Shown here: piece after piece, positions 62,999 to 64,000 of the stretch
Layout: each line of letters begins with the position of its first letter
Numbering within the stretch: the first letter of the stretch is position 1
Origin: an uncultured Woeseiaceae bacterium
GTDB lineage: Bacteria; Pseudomonadota; Gammaproteobacteria; Steroidobacterales; Woeseiaceae
NCBI GenBank assembly: GCA_947259285.1
Contig: CAMYMR010000013.1
Span: forward strand, 1-64,000
Direction: 5' to 3'
DNA: 64,000 nucleotides
Position numbers and translations under genes: made by a program
The notes under the pieces: model-generated
Databases searched by the model: none
Seen by the model: the letters and a program-made list of their open reading frames with translations, nothing else
Told to the model about the DNA's origin: nothing

Positions 62999-64000
62999 TT
63001 AGTCGTCGATTATCGCGATCGATCCACTGGAGGTTTCATAGAGCGAGTTGTAGTTGGTCACCGCATCGGTCCACAGATAAGCGTCTGTCCAGAGATAAGA
63101 GTCCGTCCAGAGGTAGCCGTTGGTCCAGAGATACCCTTCCGTCCACAGATAGCCATCCGTCCAGAGATAGCCGTCGGTCCAGAGGTAACCGTCGGTCCAG
63201 AGGTAGCTGTTCGTCCAGAGGTAGCCTTTGGTCCAGAGGTAGCCGGCGCCCCAGGTTGTGTCACCCCAGAGCTTGGCAGTGTCTTCGACGAGGATCACTG
63301 AACCTTCATCGGAGCGCGCCATCAACGGCGACAGCGCCTGACCGGAGACACTGCCGGTCTCGTTCAAAGCCGCGTCGACATCGAGCACGCCGGCTCCAAC
63401 AGCGGTTGGATCAGCGTCGAATTTGCGCGCCGAACGCATCAGGCGCGCTTTGATCGTGGCCGGCGAAAGACCCGGGTTCTTCTGCAGCATCATCGCCGCG
63501 GTCGCCGCGACCATCGGCGTTGCCATGCTCGTACCCGAGATTTCGAGGTAACTGGCGCCACATATCACGATGTTGTGGTTACCGTCGTAGCACTTCACGG
63601 CACGACTCGGCAGGTCACCCAGCAGCTTCGAGTCGTAAGAAATGGTCGATACGACCTTGTTGCCAGGCGCGATGAGGTCGGGCTTCAGTACGTGATCACC
63701 AAGCGTCGGACCCATGGATGAGTAGGTCGACACGAAATCATCACTGAAATCATCGCCGGTCTCCTTGTCGGTCAACGATCCAACCGTAATGACTTTGCGC
63801 GAGTTCGCGGGGCTCGAGATCGTCATGTGGCCATCACGGCCATAGTTGCCTGCGGCAACCACAACGACGATTCCCGCATCCCAAACCTGCTCAACGGCAA
63901 GCACCAGCGGGTCCGTTGCATTGGATTCTTCGACGGCCTTGCCGATCGACATATTGACGACTTCGACATCGAAGTAGTCGCCATAGCTCAGAAGCCAGTC
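62999..64000 (-). CDS. S8 (subtilisin-like) serine protease, C-terminal part with hexapeptide repeats
   Basis: The reading frame continues off the window end; visible C-terminal 333 or so residues. Oxyanion Asn region VVVAAGNYGRDG and the nucleophile GTSMATPMVAATAAMML are present; catalytic Asp and His lie outside. After the catalytic domain come WGDTTWGAG and then ten tandem hexapeptides. Secreted enzyme by family; the repeat may form a surface or autoprocessing domain. Confidence 0.87.
   Translation of the reverse strand, partial: DWLLSYGDYFDVEVVNMSIGKAVEESNATDPLVLAVEQVWDAGIVVVVAAGNYGRDGHMTISSPANSRKVITVGSLTDKETGDDFSDDFVSTYSSMGPTLGDHVLKPDLIAPGNKVVSTISYDSKLLGDLPSRAVKCYDGNHNIVICGASYLEISGTSMATPMVAATAAMMLQKNPGLSPATIKARLMRSARKFDADPTAVGAGVLDVDAALNETGSVSGQALSPLMARSDEGSVILVEDTAKLWGDTTWGAGYLWTKGYLWTNSYLWTDGYLWTDGYLWTDGYLWTEGYLWTNGYLWTDSYLWTDAYLWTDAVTNYNSLYETSSGSIAIIDD
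63062..63241 (-). repeat. Ten tandem 18-bp units encoding YLWTxx
   Basis: On the minus strand, ten uninterrupted hexapeptides: YLWTKG, YLWTNS, YLWTDG three times, YLWTEG, YLWTNG, YLWTDS, YLWTDA twice. YLWT is invariant; only the last two residues vary. They follow the S8 catalytic domain and precede a short tail ending AIIDD. Confidence 0.95.

Noticed and set aside
63062..63241. Tandem 18-bp units considered as a CRISPR or satellite array
   Set aside because: There are no spacers, units are contiguous and in frame, and they encode a regular hexapeptide at the end of an S8 protease.

Overview
The window is a gene-dense, moderately GC-rich bacterial chromosome segment. It has short intergenic gaps and many ATGA, GTGA and TAATG stop/start overlaps. 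Gene content points to a marine gammaproteobacterium with sodium-based bioenergetics: a complete Na+-translocating NADH:quinone reductase operon (nqrABCDEF with apbE and nqrM), a Na+-pumping decarboxylase (oadGAB), CreD, and an extracellular-electron-transfer locus of the MtrCAB type. A benthic lineage such as Woeseiales would fit, but that is inference from gene content and no marker gene here settles it. No rRNA, tRNA, CRISPR array or complete transposase gene was seen.

Layout. 1-14 kb: the end of an mmsA gene, an MBL-fold hydrolase and an M20 peptidase; convergent to these, a GT2 glycosyltransferase and oadGAB; two membrane proteins (one UreH-like with a His-rich loop), a lipase-like lipoprotein, CreD, a class-C beta-lactamase-like hydrolase and an M1 aminopeptidase. 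14-24.3 kb: an acyl-CoA dehydrogenase, a UbiA prenyltransferase and the nqr operon with its flavin-transfer and maturation factors and a CBS protein. A 270-bp MITE-like element with 32-bp terminal inverted repeats sits exactly at the nqrD/nqrE junction. 24.3-38.4 kb: a respiratory super-cluster. The minus strand carries a diheme cytochrome, an 11-heme cytochrome fused to a cytochrome b domain, a NapC-like six-heme cytochrome, and a Wolinella-type fumarate reductase (frdC-frdA-frdB). The divergent plus strand carries mtrC-mtrA-mtrB, whose mtrB lacks its signal-peptide region. The five multiheme/diheme proteins together hold 38 CX2CH motifs plus one CX3CH.

38.4-53.3 kb: a DUF1611 / M20 peptidase / flavin reductase operon, an FKBP isomerase, a hypCBDFE hydrogenase-maturation operon with no hydrogenase structural genes (hypE is split into two overlapping ORFs at its domain boundary), a second diheme cytochrome paralogous to the one in the Frd cluster, a RetSat/CrtI-like oxidoreductase, a universal stress protein, and a MocA/XdhC/TauE trio for molybdoenzyme maturation. 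53.3-64 kb: a DUF5916 outer-membrane protein, a POT peptide transporter, two adjacent c-di-GMP proteins (propeller-GGDEF and degenerate GGDEF-EAL), and the C-terminal part of an S8 protease ending in ten tandem YLWTxx hexapeptides.

Working together: Nqr and Oad build a sodium gradient. The quinone pool connects to fumarate through FrdCAB and, by inference, to the periplasm and cell surface through the NapC-like and cytochrome-b-fused multiheme proteins and MtrCAB. The most interesting material is the Frd/multiheme/Mtr super-cluster, the MITE at the nqrD/nqrE junction with a related half-element at the end of mtrB, and the split hypE.
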